DNA of 64,000 nt from Sphingomonas aliaeris (GTDB lineage: Bacteria; Pseudomonadota; Alphaproteobacteria; Sphingomonadales; Sphingomonadaceae): positions 994,501 to 1,058,500 of the forward strand of contig NZ_CP061035.1 of NCBI RefSeq assembly GCF_016743815.1, given 5' to 3'. Below are positions 45,965-55,125 of the stretch, piece by piece; positions within the stretch are counted from its first letter, which is position 1; every line of letters begins with the position of its first letter. A model generated the notes under the pieces. That model was not told the DNA's origin, did not search any database, and saw only the letters and a program-made list of their open reading frames with translations. A program made the translations under genes and the position numbers.

Positions 45965-46288
45965 GTGGCTGAACAGGTCTTCAAACCGACGCTGAAAATG
46001 GCAGCGAATGCAAAGCGCGGGCTGAAACTGCGCGAGAAGTTCAATCGCGGCGGCACCGATGTCGGCGTGAAGCGCGCGCATCAGCTCGCCGATCGCGGCG
46101 ATGTGACGGTCGAGGATCTGAAGGCGATGCACAGTTATTTCGCGCGTCATGCGGTCGACAAGGACGGGAAGGCGCACCGGTGGGATTCCGATGACGATCC
46201 CTCCGCCGGTTTCATTGCATGGCTGTTATGGGGTGGTGACGAGGGGAAGGCCTGGGCCGACCGCAATGCGAAGAAGCTCGGTGACTGA
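45965..46288 (+). CDS. Small conserved protein of unknown function
   Basis: A 107-residue protein starting at GTG 45965 (AAAGGA upstream). It reads TLKMAANAKRGLKLREKFNR, GVKRAHQLADRGDVTVEDLK, MHSYFARHAVDKDGKAHRW and SAGFIAWLLWGGDEGKAWAD. This architecture is found in uncharacterised proteins of many bacteria and phages; I cannot name a function. It follows moeA by 52 bases and may be read from the same promoter. Confidence 0.7.
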   Translation: MAEQVFKPTLKMAANAKRGLKLREKFNRGGTDVGVKRAHQLADRGDVTVEDLKAMHSYFARHAVDKDGKAHRWDSDDDPSAGFIAWLLWGGDEGKAWADRNAKKLGD

Positions 46289-46381
46289 CGTGAGACGGGC
46301 AACTTCACGGCTGCCTGTAATTTACTGAAACCGTTGCGAGTTCAATGAGTTGTCCATCCGACACTGATTGGAGAATTCGCA

Positions 46382-47353
46382 ATGGCCGATGCAAATCGTC
46401 GTGACGTCCTGAAAGCAACCGCCGTCGCCGGAACGATCGCCGCGGCCCCGGCCATGGCGCAGACGGCCACGCCCGTACTGGACGATCCGCAAAACAAGTT
46501 CACCACCGCGCCCTTCCCCGAGCAGCGGCAGAAATGGCCTGCGCTTCAGCGCGATATGAAGCCGGTCCCGGATTCCGGCGAACGCAGCTATCGTGGATCG
46601 GGCCGGCTGCGCGGTCGTAAGGCGCTCGTCACCGGCGGCGATTCCGGGATCGGTCGCGCCGCCGTCATCGCGTTCGCGCGCGAGGGCGCGGACGTCGCGA
46701 TCAACTATTACCCCACCGAGGAGCCTGACGCGCAGGACGTCGCGAAGCTGCTGCGCGCCGAAGGGCATAAGATCGTGCTGCTGCCGGGCGATCTGACCGA
46801 CGAGAAGTTCTGCACGAAGCTGATCGCGGATGCCAACCGCCAGCTGGGCGGTCTCGATATCCTGGTCAACAATGCCGCCTATCAGCAATCCAAGGCATCG
46901 ATCGCGGATATCACGCACGAGCAGTTCGACCGTACGATGAAGACCAATGTCTATGCGATGTTCTGGCTGACCAAGGCGGCAGTGCCGCTGATGAAGCCCG
47001 GCTCCAGCATCATCAACACGGCAAGCGTGAACTCGGTCAATCCCGGCGAGGAATTGCTCGATTATGCCACGACGAAGGGTGCTATCGCGATCTTCACCAA
47101 GGGCCTGGCAAAGCAGCTGGGAAAGAAGGGCATACGGGTCAACGGCGTCGCTCCGGGTCCGGTCTGGACGCCGTTGCAGGTGGCTGGCGGGCAATTGCCC
47201 GGCAAGATGGGCGAATTCGGACAGGACACGCCCCTGGGTCGTGCTGGTCAGCCGGGCGAACTCGCATCCTTGTACGTCACGCTCGCGGATCCGGGCAGCA
47301 GCTTCACCAGCGGAAGCATCTTCGGCGCGAACGGCGGCACGGGGGCTATCTGA
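46382..47353 (+). CDS. Tat-exported SDR family oxidoreductase
   Basis: A 323-residue short-chain dehydrogenase with a twin-arginine signal: NRRDVLKATAVAGTIAAAPA, cleavage near AMAQ. The SDR domain has TGGDSGIGRAAVIAFAREGA, NNAAYQQ, ASVNSVNPG and YATTKGA (Tyr, Lys), and ends GANGGTGAI. The extra N-terminal part DPQNKFTTAPFPEQRQKWPA marks the YhxC/YdaD subgroup seen in general-stress proteins. Export of a folded NAD(P)-bound enzyme by Tat is unusual for SDRs. A hairpin pair follows the stop. Confidence 0.88.
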   Translation: MADANRRDVLKATAVAGTIAAAPAMAQTATPVLDDPQNKFTTAPFPEQRQKWPALQRDMKPVPDSGERSYRGSGRLRGRKALVTGGDSGIGRAAVIAFAREGADVAINYYPTEEPDAQDVAKLLRAEGHKIVLLPGDLTDEKFCTKLIADANRQLGGLDILVNNAAYQQSKASIADITHEQFDRTMKTNVYAMFWLTKAAVPLMKPGSSIINTASVNSVNPGEELLDYATTKGAIAIFTKGLAKQLGKKGIRVNGVAPGPVWTPLQVAGGQLPGKMGEFGQDTPLGRAGQPGELASLYVTLADPGSSFTSGSIFGANGGTGAI

Positions 47354-47356
47354 CGA

Positions 47357-47445
47357 CCGGCCCATGCTGGCCGGGCATTTTATCGGTCGACGCGGATAGC
47401 GTCGGTTTTACGGCACGGCACGTCGGACGCCACGGGCGTCCGACG
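47357..47445 (+). terminator. Two hairpins after the SDR gene
   Basis: CCGGCC-N6-GGCCGG (47357-47374) is followed by GCATTTTA. CGTCGGACGCC-ACG-GGCGTCCGACG (47421-47445) is a perfect 11-bp stem. The first is the likelier terminator. Confidence 0.5.
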
Positions 47446-47521
47446 CCCTGCACCTGTCGGATAGGATTACACTCTTGTGACGCTAAAAAATAATATGACT
47501 ACATTTCAATATGATAGGCAA

Positions 47522-47537
47522 TTGGCACGCAACATGC
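47522..47537 (+). promoter_or_regulatory. Sigma-54 (RpoN) promoter, near consensus
   Basis: TTGGCACGCAACATGC matches the sigma-54 consensus (YTGGCACG-N4-TTGC). GG is at 47524-47525 and GC at 47536-47537, exactly ten bases apart, and only the -12 TTGC is ATGC. It is preceded by an AT-rich stretch (47480-47515), as for an activator-bending region. The window encodes one sigma-54 activator, PrsR, 3.8 kb downstream. I found no other intergenic match of this quality. Transcription would start near 47549. Confidence 0.7.
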
Positions 47538-48258
47538 GTTAAGCATGTGCAACATGATTGATCGATAACGATCGAGGTGAGGATGCTGGCAAGAGAAACG
47601 CGACCCCCGGGCCGCGAAGTATCCCGGCATATCCTTTTTTCGATACCGGTCAGTGCGTTGCACGGTCTCTTTCAGGGGCCCGTCGGTCGTATGTCCTTGC
47701 CGCATCCGTTCGGTCGGCCTTATAGGAACGAGGGCCCTTTCAGCCCCCTACGCCTATACTTGACGGTGGGATGACCGTATTCGGTGCGGACGACGGCTAA
47801 ACTCGCGAGCGTTACGGCAATACTCTACGACCCTCGACGATACTTATTTTGAAACCGCTCCCGTTTCAATTGCAGAAATCGATAGTCTTGCGGAGATCGC
47901 ATCGGCACGCCGGCCAGATGTGGATGCAGCGGCTTTTGAATGCGAAATTCAGCGCTCGAACGCGCCGGCTATCATCGCGAGGGCGGGGGTGTCGTCAGGA
48001 CTTGCGATCCTGCACGCAGTTCACGGTACAGCGGATCGCGTTAACTTGCGACTTAACGAGCGCGGGCCGCCAACCGAACCTGCCCAGCGGGCGTCCTTTC
48101 TGAGGCGATCTGCTGACACGAAGCGGCGTATATAAACGCGTACTGCGCAGCCTCTCGGCGCCAAGCTCGCGTCGCTACCTCGTTCGACCGCTACTCTATC
48201 CGTTCAGACGGCGGCACCACGCCAACCGGGCCCAGCCCACCTATCGGCCACCGTTGAG
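47538..48258 (+). other. Stretch downstream of the sigma-54 promoter without a clear gene
   Basis: A 64-codon frame starts at ATG 47583 behind GAGGTGAGG, but its protein has no recognisable motif. A second frame, open from about 47797 to 48135, reads plausibly in its middle (PVSIAEIDSLAEIASARRPD) but lacks a start. Neither carries a signal peptide or PEP-CTERM tail. It may be a small RNA, a decayed sorted-protein gene or a small unknown protein. Confidence 0.35.
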
Positions 48259-48750
48259 TCAGCGGAGGTGAACGACGCCGTAGATAACGATCGCCCAAAG
48301 CGTGACCAGGATGCCGACCAGAACATAGAGTTTCGCCAGATACGACAAGCGCCTGCCGCCGGGCTTCGCGACCTTTTCCATCCGTGGTTCGGTGACGAAA
48401 TTGGCCGCGACGACATCCCCGGACCGAAGCGCGGAACTCACTTCCATGTCGCTGAGCGGGGCCAGGAACTCGCAACCGTAGGCAAGACCGGCGCGCCGCA
48501 CGATCTTCACGCGGCGGCGGAGCGCACCACCGATGCTAAGGCCGACGACCGACCCCACGGGCAGGTCGGCCATCGTCGACATGCCGAAGCCGGTCAGCGA
48601 CAGATCCTCGATCAGCGCGTCGACCGGTTCCTCGCGATCGGTGCGGATCGTGACCTGGCGATCGGCCTGCAATCGCGGGGCGGCACGGCTGTCCAGATAG
48701 ACCTGCGCGGTCAGTCGCGAGCTAGAGTGTTCACGATCCAAGATCGTCAT
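48259..48750 (-). CDS. PilZ domain protein with C-terminal membrane anchor
   Basis: A 163-residue PilZ-type protein that could bind cyclic di-GMP. The first motif is in DSRAAPRLQADRQVTIRTD (R-x3-R) and the second in IEDLSLTGFGM (D-x-S-x2-G), both at expected spacing. The C-terminus LYVLVGILVTLWAIVIYGVV is a membrane span. It may gate synthesis or export of the polymer made by the following genes. It is transcribed away from prsK. Confidence 0.85.
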   Translation of the reverse strand: MTILDREHSSSRLTAQVYLDSRAAPRLQADRQVTIRTDREEPVDALIEDLSLTGFGMSTMADLPVGSVVGLSIGGALRRRVKIVRRAGLAYGCEFLAPLSDMEVSSALRSGDVVAANFVTEPRMEKVAKPGGRRLSYLAKLYVLVGILVTLWAIVIYGVVHLR

Positions 48751-49232
48751 GCTGCGTATCCATGCATGGTGCGATTGCGTTCAAAAGTGCGAAATACTTT
48801 ATCCGGAGATGCACGATGATCACTGGTTGTCTTCGCACATGCAGCAATTGCGCGACGAAAACGTCTGATGACTAAGGAGCGAACCCTTCAAAAATTCCTA
48901 TACGGAGGCGATATCAAGATTTCAAGTACCGAAAACGACGTGCTTCATCCGGCTTTCACAGTCCTGATAGAGGTTCGCAAAGTCTTGATCGAGATAGCCG
49001 TCCAGAAAAAACCGATTTGCAATGAATTGGTGGTTCTGCCCGCGATCACTCCGACGGATCGGACAATCTTACCCGCCACCGCGGTCATACGGGCGAAAGG
49101 ATTAAGGTTTTTACCCACCCGATTGTGATATAAAGCGGCGCGAACGGAGGGGCGGGGGATCATGAACGACGACGGGGACGGATACGGCTGCCGACCGACC
49201 GTGCGCACAGCCGCTTCCGGACGAGGCGCCGA
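48751..49232. other. Intergenic region between the PilZ gene and prsK
   Basis: Divergent promoter region. A frame at 48868-49128 has no ribosome site or motif. The composition is moderately AT-rich from 48780 to 49140. No hairpin or sigma-54 site is recognised. Confidence 0.4.
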
Positions 49233-51299
49233 ATGCCGTCGCTGAGTTTCTGGAGCGTCGTACTCTCTACGATTTTCTATGCCGGGCTCGCCATCTGGCG
49301 CCTGCTGATCACTCGGCGTCACCCGCGCGCGCTGCATCTCGGTCTGGCCTTCACTGGTATGGCCTTGTGGTCCGCATCCATGCTGTCGGGGGTGTCGGCC
49401 TGGATGGTGGTCAGCGAACCGATGCGGGATGCGGGATGGCTCGCTTACATCGTATTGACGACGCGCACGTTCGAACAGGATGACGAGGCGCGTAGGACGA
49501 TCCGTCGGTTCTGCATCAGCCTCGGCGTGCTTATCGTCGTCAGGACCGCACTGTCGCTGCTGATCGCGCAGGGCGGCCTAGCATATTTCGCGGCGGTCGA
49601 CCTGACCATCGCCATGTTTTCGGCGCATTGGGTCTTCGCGCTGGTGGGCGTGGCCTTTGCGCATTTTCTTTATCGCGCGTCCGCTTCCGCCTCGGCTTCG
49701 GGATTTCGCCTCATCGTCATCGCGCTGGGCGTGTTGTGGGCATACAACCTCAATCTCTACACGTTGATGCTGCTCGGCTATCCGCTGGCGGTCCTGCTGC
49801 TGCAGGGCATGGGCGTGCTGGCACTGGGGCTTGTGCCGGCGCTCGCTTTGGCGGCGCGGCGAAAGGAGCGGTGGAAGGTCACGCTTTCGCGTCAGGCGAC
49901 CACCCGGTCGTTGCTCTTCGTCGCCATCGGCAGCTATTTCGTGGTCATCTCCGCCGCGACGCGTGCGCTGATCTGGGCGGGGGGGCACGGCGCGGATCTT
50001 GCGCGTTTGCTCGCCGCGGTCATCCTTGCACTGACGATATTGGCGATCGGTCTGCTGCCCAAATTGCGCGCGCGGGTGAAGGCGATGTTCGTCCGCCATC
50101 TGTTCGAACATCGTTACGATTATCGCAGCGAATGGCTGAGGTTCAGCGCAACGATTGCGGACAGGACGATGCCCAACCTTTCGGCGGAGGAGCGCGCGAT
50201 CCGGTCCGTGGCGGATGTCACGGAATCGCTTGGCGGGGTGCTTCTGTTCGCGGAACGGGGGGAGCGGATGGCGCTCGCCGGGTGCTGGCAATGGTATACG
50301 TCCGATCCGTTTTCGCACGCTCTCCCGGTCGAGGCGCAATGGCTGGACGATCTTGCGCATAGCGGGCGTATTCTGAATCTCGACGAGATTCGCGAGACCG
50401 GGGGATCGACCGACGAGGATCGGATGGTGCCCGACTGGCTGTTGCGCGAGAACAAGGCCTGGGTCGTCGTTCCCCTCGCGCGGTCCGGGCGATTGGTGGG
50501 CATTATCGTGCTCGGCCGTCCGCAACTCGATCGCGATCTCGACTGGGAGGATTTCGATCTGTTGCGCGTCATCAGCCAGCAGGTCGCGGTGCATCTGACC
50601 GATGCACAGAATCAGGCCGAACTCGACGAAGCGCGCCGGTTCGAGGAGTTCAACCGGCGTTTCGGCTTCATCATCCACGACCTGAAAAACGTGGTGAGCC
50701 AATTGTCGCTCGTGTCGAGCAACGCGGCGCAACACGGCGCGAATCCCAAGTTCCAAGCCGCGATGGCCAAGACGCTTGAGAATGCGACCGGCAAGATGAC
50801 GACGATGCTGTCGCGCCTGTCGACCGAGCGATCGATTGCCGAGCCGCAAATGGTCGAGGTCGATCTTACCCGGCTACTGACCGGTGTCGCCCAGCACAGC
50901 TACGCGCCGGGGGTCGTGATATTGTCGATCGAGCAGGATTGCGTGATCCTTGCGGATGCGGAACAGTTATCGATCGCCATCGAACATCTGATCACCAATG
51001 CGATCGAGGCCAGCCCGCCGAACGCCACGGTCGCGGTATCGCTGACGATCTGGGACGGCGTGGTGGTGATCGCCGTCGAGGACAAAGGCGAGGGCATGAC
51101 GCCGGAGTTCATCCGCAAGGAACTGTTCAAGCCGTTCGCGTCGACGAAGAAGAATGGCTTCGGCATCGGCGCTGCGGAGGCACGGTCCTTGGTGATCGCG
51201 ATGGGCGGGGATATGGAAGTTATCAGCGTTAAGGGTTCGGGAAGCCGCTTCGCGCTAAGATTTCCCCTGCTTCGTTCATCGGACGATGACGGTATTTGA
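49233..51299 (+). CDS. prsK: Exosortase/PEP-CTERM system histidine kinase PrsK
   Basis: The sensor kinase of the exosortase-linked two-component system. About eight to nine membrane helices fill residues 1-285 (from WSVVLSTIFYAGLAIWRLL on). A GAF-like domain follows (LGGVLLFAERGE; KAWVVVPLARSGRLVGIIVL). The dimer helix has FGFIIHDLKNVVSQLSLVS with H482, and the ATPase shows HLITNAIEASPP, VEDKGEGM and NGFGIGAAEA. The length (688) is typical of PrsK. The signal sensed is unknown. prsR follows after 14 bases, so they form an operon. Confidence 0.93.
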   Translation: MPSLSFWSVVLSTIFYAGLAIWRLLITRRHPRALHLGLAFTGMALWSASMLSGVSAWMVVSEPMRDAGWLAYIVLTTRTFEQDDEARRTIRRFCISLGVLIVVRTALSLLIAQGGLAYFAAVDLTIAMFSAHWVFALVGVAFAHFLYRASASASASGFRLIVIALGVLWAYNLNLYTLMLLGYPLAVLLLQGMGVLALGLVPALALAARRKERWKVTLSRQATTRSLLFVAIGSYFVVISAATRALIWAGGHGADLARLLAAVILALTILAIGLLPKLRARVKAMFVRHLFEHRYDYRSEWLRFSATIADRTMPNLSAEERAIRSVADVTESLGGVLLFAERGERMALAGCWQWYTSDPFSHALPVEAQWLDDLAHSGRILNLDEIRETGGSTDEDRMVPDWLLRENKAWVVVPLARSGRLVGIIVLGRPQLDRDLDWEDFDLLRVISQQVAVHLTDAQNQAELDEARRFEEFNRRFGFIIHDLKNVVSQLSLVSSNAAQHGANPKFQAAMAKTLENATGKMTTMLSRLSTERSIAEPQMVEVDLTRLLTGVAQHSYAPGVVILSIEQDCVILADAEQLSIAIEHLITNAIEASPPNATVAVSLTIWDGVVVIAVEDKGEGMTPEFIRKELFKPFASTKKNGFGIGAAEARSLVIAMGGDMEVISVKGSGSRFALRFPLLRSSDDDGI

Positions 51300-51313
51300 T
51301 CGGGATATAACGG

Positions 51314-52660
51314 GTGGCAAAGCAGAAATTGTTGATCGTGGAGGACGATGTCGGCCTCCAGAGTCAGCTCGAATGGGCTTTCGAGGCCTATGACGTCATC
51401 GTCGCGGGGGATCGCAAGGCGGCGCTCATGGCGATACGCAACCACAAGCCGCCGGTCGTGACGCTCGACCTGGGCCTGCCGCCCGATCCCGACGGCGCGA
51501 CGGAGGGTCTGGAAACGCTGCGCGAGATCGTTGCGATCAGCCCTGAGACGAAGGTGATCGTCGCGTCCGGCCATGAAGCGCGGGAAAGTGCGCAGACCGC
51601 GATCGCTCTGGGTGCCCACGATTTCTACGCCAAACCGATCAACATCGCCGATCTGGGGCTGATCGTCGCGCGCGCATTCCACATCCATGCGCTGGAGGCG
51701 GAGAACCAGAAGGGGCCGGCGGCGGCGACATCGGCCAACGGCATCATCACCGGGTCCGCCGCGATGATGGACGTGCTGCGAACCATCGACAAGGTCGCGG
51801 ATGCCGACGCCACGGTCATGCTGCTCGGTGCATCGGGCACGGGCAAGGAATTGCTCGCCAAGGCGATCCACGCGAAAAGCTCGCGCGCAAAGGGGAATTT
51901 CGTCGCGATCAACTGTGCCGCGATCCCTGATACGCTGCTGGAGGCCGAGCTGTTCGGGCACGAACGCGGGGCCTTCACCGGCGCGGTCAAGATGACGGTC
52001 GGAAAGATCGAGATGGCGCAGGGCGGCACGCTGTTCCTGGACGAAATCGGCGATGTGCCGGCACAGACGCAGGTCAAGTTGTTGCGGTTCTTGCAGGAAC
52101 GCGTGATCGAACGGATCGGTGGTCGCAAGGCGATCCCCATCGACGCGCGCGTGGTGACCGCGACGCACCAGAATCTCGAACGGATGATGCGCGAGGGCGA
52201 GTTTCGCGAGGATCTCTACTTCCGGCTGGCCGAGCTGGTGGTAAAGGTTCCGACACTGGCCGAGCGTGACGGCGACGCCTTGCTGCTCGCGCGGCATTTC
52301 CTGCAACATTACCGCGATGCGAAGCGCACCAAGGCGAAGGGCTTCACCCCCGATGCGATCGCCGCGATCACGGCATGGCCGTGGACTGGCAACGTCCGCG
52401 AACTGGAGAACCGCGTGAAGCGGGCGACGATCATGGCCGACGGCCCGATGATCACCGCGCGCGATCTCGATCTCGGCGATCCGGAATTGCCCGCCAAGCG
52501 CGCCGAGTTGCGCATCGCCCGAGAGCGCGCCGACCGGCTCGCCATTGCGGAAGCGATTGCGGCGAACGACGGCAACCTGTCCGCCGTGGCGCGCGACCTC
52601 GATATCTCGCGGCCGATGCTCTACGATCTGATGAACAGTTACGGCATACCCAAGGGCTGA
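51314..52660 (+). CDS. prsR: Sigma-54-dependent response regulator PrsR
   Basis: The activator partner of PrsK. Receiver: LLIVEDDVG, phospho-acceptor D52 (VTLDLGLPP) and KPIN. AAA+ domain: Walker A GASGTGKE (172-179), the sigma-54-contacting loop GAFTGA (219-224), TLFLDEIGD, RLAELVVKVPTLAERDGD, WPWTGNVRELENRVKRA. The Fis-type HTH end is AIAANDGNLSAVARDLDISR. It starts at GTG 51314. With PrsK it probably activates sigma-54 promoters such as the one at 47522. Mutants in relatives show altered expression of PEP-CTERM or EPS genes. Confidence 0.95.
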   Translation: MAKQKLLIVEDDVGLQSQLEWAFEAYDVIVAGDRKAALMAIRNHKPPVVTLDLGLPPDPDGATEGLETLREIVAISPETKVIVASGHEARESAQTAIALGAHDFYAKPINIADLGLIVARAFHIHALEAENQKGPAAATSANGIITGSAAMMDVLRTIDKVADADATVMLLGASGTGKELLAKAIHAKSSRAKGNFVAINCAAIPDTLLEAELFGHERGAFTGAVKMTVGKIEMAQGGTLFLDEIGDVPAQTQVKLLRFLQERVIERIGGRKAIPIDARVVTATHQNLERMMREGEFREDLYFRLAELVVKVPTLAERDGDALLLARHFLQHYRDAKRTKAKGFTPDAIAAITAWPWTGNVRELENRVKRATIMADGPMITARDLDLGDPELPAKRAELRIARERADRLAIAEAIAANDGNLSAVARDLDISRPMLYDLMNSYGIPKG

Positions 52661-52769
52661 TCCGCGCGGGCTAAAGCGCATACCGGCCTTTTCGACAACG
52701 ACGCGGCTTGTTGACGATTAATAAACCAATGCCGCCCTAATCCCTGACTCGAAATCAGAGGATGTCGGC

Positions 52770-53021
52770 ATGGTTGGCGGGTCTGCAGCAGCGAAAAAGC
52801 CCCTTGCGAACGGCGCAGCGCCAATTGCGTTCGAAGCTAAGGTATTGAGTTACAGCGGTCTGGTCGGGCCTACGGACTCTCGTCTCGCCGCGCCATCCGT
52901 GTCGGTGCAGTTGCCCGAAGCGCCGACCGACGTTTTCCACACTATTTCGGTCGCTTGCGGCTATATCGGTCTGCTGGCCGGTTTTGCTGCGGCAGGCGGC
53001 GGTTTATTCCTCTTTTTGTAA
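52770..53021 (+). CDS. Small protein with C-terminal membrane helix
   Basis: An 83-residue frame from ATG 52770 behind AGAGGA. It has a hydrophilic start, then LAAPSVSVQLPEAPTDVFHT and a glycine-rich hydrophobic end GYIGLLAGFAAAGGGLFLFL. It lacks the basic tail of exosortase substrates. Its position between prsR and the priming transferase suggests a role in the same locus. Function unknown. Confidence 0.5.
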   Translation: MVGGSAAAKKPLANGAAPIAFEAKVLSYSGLVGPTDSRLAAPSVSVQLPEAPTDVFHTISVACGYIGLLAGFAAAGGGLFLFL

Positions 53022-53214
53022 GAAATAGCGGCTCCAAAATCGGCAATCCGTGATAGGTGCACGTCGTCGAATTGAAAGATGGCGAACGAGCCATTAATCC
53101 TTCCGACATGTTGCCGAACGCAGGTTGATTCGTCTCTGGTTTCGCCGCGTCGGCGCCATCGGTATTCCGGCAATCCGGAATTAGACACCTGTTTTGTCCA
53201 TCGAGGATGGTAGT

Positions 53215-54611
53215 ATGGACTTAGTGGATGGTGATGGCGAGGGGGATGCCTATCAGCGTTTTTCCGCCCTCGGCTATGCGATGTCCAAGCAAGCTCACCG
53301 GTTCAAGCTCTATGCACTTCTGGCGGTCGTCGATACGGTTTGCATCGTCTTCGCCTATCTTCTGGCCGGGCTGCTGCGCAATGGCGCGGTCTTCGGCGCT
53401 AATGGCGTTTATCTTGCCGCGCTGATCACCCCGATCTTCCTGTTGTTCGCATTCAATAGCCAAGCGTACGGTTATCAGGTGCTGATCGACTGGAAGCAGG
53501 GGTTGAGCAAGGCCATGATGGCTTTTGTGCTTGCCGTCGTCGCGGTATTGTTCGTCGCATTCTATGCACGGTCTTCGCTGGACTTCTCGCGCGTCGTCTA
53601 CGGCGTCGGCTCGATCAGCGGGGCGATCTTCCTGGTCGCCGGGCGCTATGCCTTCAAGAAAGTCGTCAACAAGACCAGCGACCAGCACCTGCGCGCCGAA
53701 CTGGTCATCGTCGACAATTGCGAACCGTTCGATTTCGGCGATGCCCGCGTGATCGACGCTGCGGCATATGGCCTGCGTCCCAATCTGCGCGATCCCAAGA
53801 TGCTCGATCGGTTGGGCAACGCGGTGCTCGGCGCGGATTACGTGCTCGTCTGCTGCCCGGTGGAAGATCGTGCGGCCTGGTCGCTGCTGCTGAAGGGCAC
53901 CGACGTGCAGGGGCATTTGCTTGCGCCCGAATTCGACGAGGTCGGCGCGAACAGCCTGAGCCGGTATCATGGGCAGTGCGTGATGCAGGTCGCATCCGGT
54001 CCGCTCGACCTGCGCAGTCGCATGCTGAAGCGCGGCATGGACCTGTCGATGACGATCCCCGCGATCGTCTTCCTGTCCCCACTGCTGCTGCTGGTCGCGA
54101 TCGCTATCAAGTTGGAAACGCGCGGGCCGGTCTTCTTCCGTCAGCAGCGCATGGGTCGCGGCAACCGGCTGTTTTCCGTCTACAAGTTCCGCTCGATGCG
54201 GGTCGAGGATTCGGACGCCGACGGCAAGCAATCGGCGACCCGCGACGATCGCCGGATCACGCGCGTGGGGCGGCTGATCCGCGCGACGAGCATCGACGAA
54301 CTGCCGCAATTGCTGAACGTCCTGCACGGGGACATGAGCCTGGTCGGGCCACGTCCGCACGCTTTGGGCTCGCTTGCGGGCTACGAACATTTCTGGGAAG
54401 TCGATCAGCGCTACTGGCACCGGCATTCGTTGAAGCCCGGCATCACCGGGCTGGCGCAGGTCCGGGGCTTCGCGGCGCGACCCATGAGCGCGAAGATCTC
54501 GTCCGGCGTTTGCAGGCCGATTTGGAATATCTGAACCAATGGACGCTATGGCGCGACTTCGCGATCCTTGCGGCCACGATTCGGGTACTTGTGCATCCCA
54601 ACGCGTTTTGA
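53215..54611 (+). CDS. Priming undecaprenyl-phosphate sugar phosphotransferase (frameshifted)
   Basis: The enzyme that puts the first sugar phosphate on undecaprenyl phosphate to start EPS assembly. ATG 53215 (GAGG upstream) opens a protein with five N-terminal membrane helices, a CoA-binding-like region and the catalytic domain: [20 protein letters not shown] (membrane-embedded helix), [43 protein letters not shown] and [18 protein letters not shown]. After base 54471 one C seems missing. The original frame soon runs into a stop at 54534, while the next frame gives [23 protein letters not shown] and the normal end VLVHPNAF at 54611. The last 46 residues, including the GFRG motif end, would be lost. 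Confidence 0.85.
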
Positions 54612-54741
54612 TTAGTGGCTGCAAGTATATCGTTTGGGGCTTTTTTTAGGATATCGAGTGTCTGGCGATACCGGTATTTAACAAAAGCCCGTTACGCCGT
54701 CGGAACAGTCGACGTTTAGTTTAGGTTCGGGGGACGGGGTT

Positions 54742-54987
54742 TTGGAAACTGTATACGACTGGTTGACCGTCGCCATCTTCGGCGGGTTGATCACCTTGTT
54801 CCTGCAACGGTCGAGCGCGGACGAACCGAAAGACAAGATGTGGCAGTATTTTCCTGCCGCGATCGGCTGCGCGGTCGCCAACTATCTGGGCAATCACGAG
54901 CAGCACGTGCTCGCCTGGCTGGCGATCGCCGGGATCGGTATCTATGTATGGTACGTGCTCAAGCCGCTGGAGCACTGGAAGAAATAA
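54742..54987 (+). CDS. XrtV sorting system accessory protein
   Basis: An 81-residue membrane protein. Two or three hydrophobic segments are seen (DWLTVAIFGGLITLFLQRSS; MWQYFPAAIGCAVANYLGN; VLAWLAIAGIGIYVWYVL) with acid-rich loops. Small proteins like this sit beside exosortases of the XrtV type in sphingomonads and carry the above name in annotation. The role is unknown. It starts at TTG 54742, after a G-rich site, and precedes the exosortase by 140 bases. Confidence 0.7.
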   Translation: METVYDWLTVAIFGGLITLFLQRSSADEPKDKMWQYFPAAIGCAVANYLGNHEQHVLAWLAIAGIGIYVWYVLKPLEHWKK

Positions 54988-55125
54988 CAAGCGTCAAGCG
55001 GGGGCCCGCGATAATCGCCGCCGCGCGCCCGCTATTCGAAGGCATAGTAATACGCTATTAGCGTGCGCCACGTATAAAGATGGCGGCAGGTCTATCGGCG
55101 TATGCGAGAGTGATGATGATCCGGC

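Noticed and set aside
50900..52681. Long antisense frame opposite prsR
   Set aside because: Same reason: the plus strand encodes all motifs of a sigma-54 activator.
52770..53021. Idea that this small protein is an exosortase substrate because of LPEAP before a hydrophobic end
   Set aside because: It has no signal peptide and no basic cluster after the helix, both required in known PEP-CTERM proteins.
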